Source: Calidifontibacillus oryziterrae (lineage in GTDB: Bacteria > Bacillota > Bacilli > Bacillales > Bacillaceae_J). From it: 64,000 nucleotides of DNA. This document shows positions 61,669-64,000 of this stretch, one piece after another; the stretch's first letter is position 1; every line of letters begins with the position of its first letter. The notes beneath the pieces are model-generated. The model did not search any database. It saw nothing but the letters and a program-made list of their open reading frames with translations, and was not told the origin of the DNA. The translations under genes were made by a program, and so were the position numbers. Location of the stretch: contig NZ_KB223527.1 of assembly GCF_000331575.1 (NCBI RefSeq), positions 1,833,842 through 1,897,841 of the forward strand, written 5' to 3'.

Positions 61669-63510
61669 ATGTTTTTTCGGAACTACAGTTATGTGGTTCA
61701 ACCGGGTGATTCTTTAAATAAGATTGCACAAAAGTTTGGTACGACGGCACAACGAATAAAAATCGAAAATGAATTAATGTCAAATGTTATTTATGTTGGT
61801 CAGCCATTATATATATCAACTAATGCAGAGAGAAGTATATATTTCGTTCAGCCCGGCGATAGTCTGCATACGATTTCATTAAGATTTGGAATCCCCATTA
61901 ATGAACTTAGTACGTTGAATCAACTACAATCGGATGTAATATATGTAGGTCAACAGCTTGTAGTCAGCGATGAAAGTGATGCGGTATATTATGAAGTAAA
62001 ACCGGGTGATAATTTACAAACAATTGCAGATCGTTTCAGAACTACTGTTGAAACAATCAAAGACTCAAATAGTTTGCCGTCAAATATTATTTATATTGGT
62101 CAAAGACTAAAAGTAGCAGAAATGCTAGCAAGACAAACTGAATATGTTGTTCAAGCTGGTGATTCATTATACGAAATTGCAAGAAGATATAATACAACCG
62201 CTGAAAGTATTATCGCTTTAAACAATCTAGAAAGCCCTGATTTGACAATTGGTCAAAGGATAACAATCCCTGTATTTTCTGAAGTAGTTGTTACGGTTAA
62301 TTCAGCTAATGTACGAGAAAGGCCAGGTGCGACGTTTAATGTAATTGCCCAATTGGATCAAGGGGCAAGGCTTCCGCTCCTTGGTGTACAAGGCAATTGG
62401 TATAGAGTTGCATTATTTAATGGGAATCCAGGCTGGATTTCAAGATCGGTAGCAATGTTACGTGCTTACGATGGCTCGCAGCCAATTATCCAAATCCTGG
62501 GATATTATACATTGGAGGAAGGGCCAACGTTACCAAGCTCCTACCAATCATTTGTAACAAATAGTAACGAAATTTCTCAAACTGGTTTGTTCATGTTTAG
62601 AATTAGCGCGGCCAATCCAACAACAATTGATAAATTTGGCGAGTTTACTGATGAAGAAGTACGGCAGTTAGTAACAGTCGGACATCGTCATAATGTAAAA
62701 ATGCTTGCAACTGTCCATAATCTTCTTTATGAAGAAGGGGTTGAATTAGCAAAGCGGGTCGTAGCGGAACTTGTTTCCTCTGAACAAAACATGAATGCCT
62801 TTGCACTTAACTTAGTAAGACTAATTGAAAGATATGGCCTTGATGGTGTTGATATCGATATTGAGGATGTTTTTGAAGAAGATCGTGATCGGTTGACACA
62901 GTTATACCGCGTTATCGGCCGGGTTCTTCATGAAAGGGGTTATTTCTTCTCAACCGCTGTACCTTCAAAGACCGGTCCGGAAGATCCGAGTGTATTTGCT
63001 AAGCCGTTTGACTATCCGAATTTGCATCAACCAACGGATCAATTTGTGATTATGCTCTATAATGAGCATGGCTGGCCGGGAAGTGGCCCGGGTCCTGTTG
63101 TTTCAATAGGTCGGATGGAAAAAGTATTACGCTATGCAATGACGGTAATGCCGAAGGAAAAAATTGTTGCAGCTGTATCTGTATTTGGGTTTGATTTTAA
63201 TCTTGAAACAGGTCGGGCAGCTTATGCATCGTTTGACCGTGCGATGCAATTAGCGGAGCAATATAACCAAGAGATTATCTTTGATGAAGAAACACAAACG
63301 CCAATGTTCGCTTATACAGATGAGCAAGGGGTTCAGCATGAAGTTTGGTTCGAAAACCGAGCAAGTATACAAGCGAAGGCGGAGCTAGCAGGTAGATTAG
63401 GAATTAGAGGTATAGCTTTGTGGAGATTAGGCATGGAGGATGAAGCTATTTGGGATATGCTTGAGAATGAGGTAGTTGTAAGAAAGCATGGGTTAGAAAC
63501 AATGGGTTAA
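61669..63510 (+). CDS. yaaH: LysM/SH3/GH18 spore peptidoglycan hydrolase (YaaH/SleL type)
   Basis: 613 residues: four LysM modules (about 6-50, 57-98, 105-148 and 157-200, each starting like YVVQPGDSLNKIA), a bacterial SH3 domain (205-265, NSANVRERPGATFNVIAQLD) and a GH18 domain (270-605) with the full catalytic DGVDIDIE motif, D392 to E399. YaaH/SleL proteins act on cortex muropeptides during spore germination as N-acetylglucosaminidase or epimerase. Two LysM modules are usual; four plus SH3 is an enlarged wall-binding region. No signal peptide, as is normal for spore-coat members. Located before tadA as in B. subtilis. Confidence 0.92.
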   Translation: MFFRNYSYVVQPGDSLNKIAQKFGTTAQRIKIENELMSNVIYVGQPLYISTNAERSIYFVQPGDSLHTISLRFGIPINELSTLNQLQSDVIYVGQQLVVSDESDAVYYEVKPGDNLQTIADRFRTTVETIKDSNSLPSNIIYIGQRLKVAEMLARQTEYVVQAGDSLYEIARRYNTTAESIIALNNLESPDLTIGQRITIPVFSEVVVTVNSANVRERPGATFNVIAQLDQGARLPLLGVQGNWYRVALFNGNPGWISRSVAMLRAYDGSQPIIQILGYYTLEEGPTLPSSYQSFVTNSNEISQTGLFMFRISAANPTTIDKFGEFTDEEVRQLVTVGHRHNVKMLATVHNLLYEEGVELAKRVVAELVSSEQNMNAFALNLVRLIERYGLDGVDIDIEDVFEEDRDRLTQLYRVIGRVLHERGYFFSTAVPSKTGPEDPSVFAKPFDYPNLHQPTDQFVIMLYNEHGWPGSGPGPVVSIGRMEKVLRYAMTVMPKEKIVAAVSVFGFDFNLETGRAAYASFDRAMQLAEQYNQEIIFDEETQTPMFAYTDEQGVQHEVWFENRASIQAKAELAGRLGIRGIALWRLGMEDEAIWDMLENEVVVRKHGLETMG

Positions 63511-63528
63511 AACTAATTAGTAAAAAGT

Positions 63529-63566
63529 TACTGTAGGCAAAATGTGCTTACAGTTTTTTGTTTTTA
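63529..63566 (+). terminator. Terminator of the YaaH-like gene
   Basis: ACTGTAgGCA/TGCtTACAGT stem followed by T-run. Confidence 0.8.
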
Positions 63567-63619
63567 TAGTGATTGCTATAATGTATAAAGAAGTACAAGT
63601 TCATACTATAAAAAGATAG

Positions 63620-64000
<381 letters not shown>

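Overview
The window is a piece of a low-GC Gram-positive chromosome, most likely a Bacillaceae member. The left edge carries guaB-dacA-pdxS-pdxT-(T-box)-serS-tRNA-Ser and the right edge carries a yaaH-like spore-lysin gene followed by tadA. In Bacillus subtilis these two blocks lie close together near the replication origin. Here about 55 kb of accessory DNA separates them, and the dck/dgk genes expected there are not seen. A spore-associated hydrolase, T-box, Tat and anaerobic respiration genes fit a spore-forming, facultatively or strictly anaerobic bacillus. The species cannot be fixed from the sequence alone.

Region by region: 1-8.2 kb, core housekeeping genes (IMP dehydrogenase, PBP5, PLP synthase, seryl-tRNA synthetase, tRNA-Ser) and a secreted copper-amine-oxidase-N-domain protein. 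8.3-10 kb, a small zinc-ribbon protein and a class II Fic AMPylase-type protein. 10.1-40.25 kb, two tandem integrative elements in one tRNA-Arg(CCU) gene. Element 1 (about 10.26 kb) has two tyrosine recombinases, a DUF927 helicase/primase-like protein between two iteron clusters, an SLH-domain surface protein and regulators. Element 2 (about 19.83 kb) is a defence-type island: a DNA methyltransferase/DUF262/HEPN trio, an RHH/HEPN pair, an SF1 helicase, a pair of overlapping large serine recombinases with an attenuated leader, a tyrosine integrase, an RNase HI-RnlA-RnlB operon, another HEPN protein, a holin-like type I toxin and a membrane protein. Four genes in element 2 carry an Rx4H HEPN motif.

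The only complete tRNA-Arg(CCU) in the window sits at the element 1/element 2 junction. It appears to have its promoter and 5' half from element 1 and its 3' half from element 2. The presumed original halves are stranded about 30 kb apart. Each element has its own family of arm-type repeats near both ends, which supports two separate insertions. Inside element 2, four copies of a diverged repeat of about 30-50 bp fall at the boundaries of the defence gene modules.

40.4-51.8 kb holds a substrate-binding protein, a histidine kinase with a four-cysteine PAS segment and a sigma-54 activator. They are followed by a near-consensus sigma-54 promoter and a tatA-FeS-NrfD-molybdopterin catalytic subunit-TorD-like chaperone operon. 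The gene order (B-C-A) and sizes match selenate (SrdBCA) or tetrathionate (TtrBCA) reductases. 52-58.4 kb holds CheW, a CheA with an extra CheW domain, a methyl-accepting protein, a c-di-GMP-I riboswitch in front of an EAL protein, and a Myb/MerR-like DNA-binding protein. 58.4-64 kb returns to a YebC-family regulator, a 7TMR-DISM histidine kinase, the YaaH-like hydrolase and a tadA truncated by the window edge.
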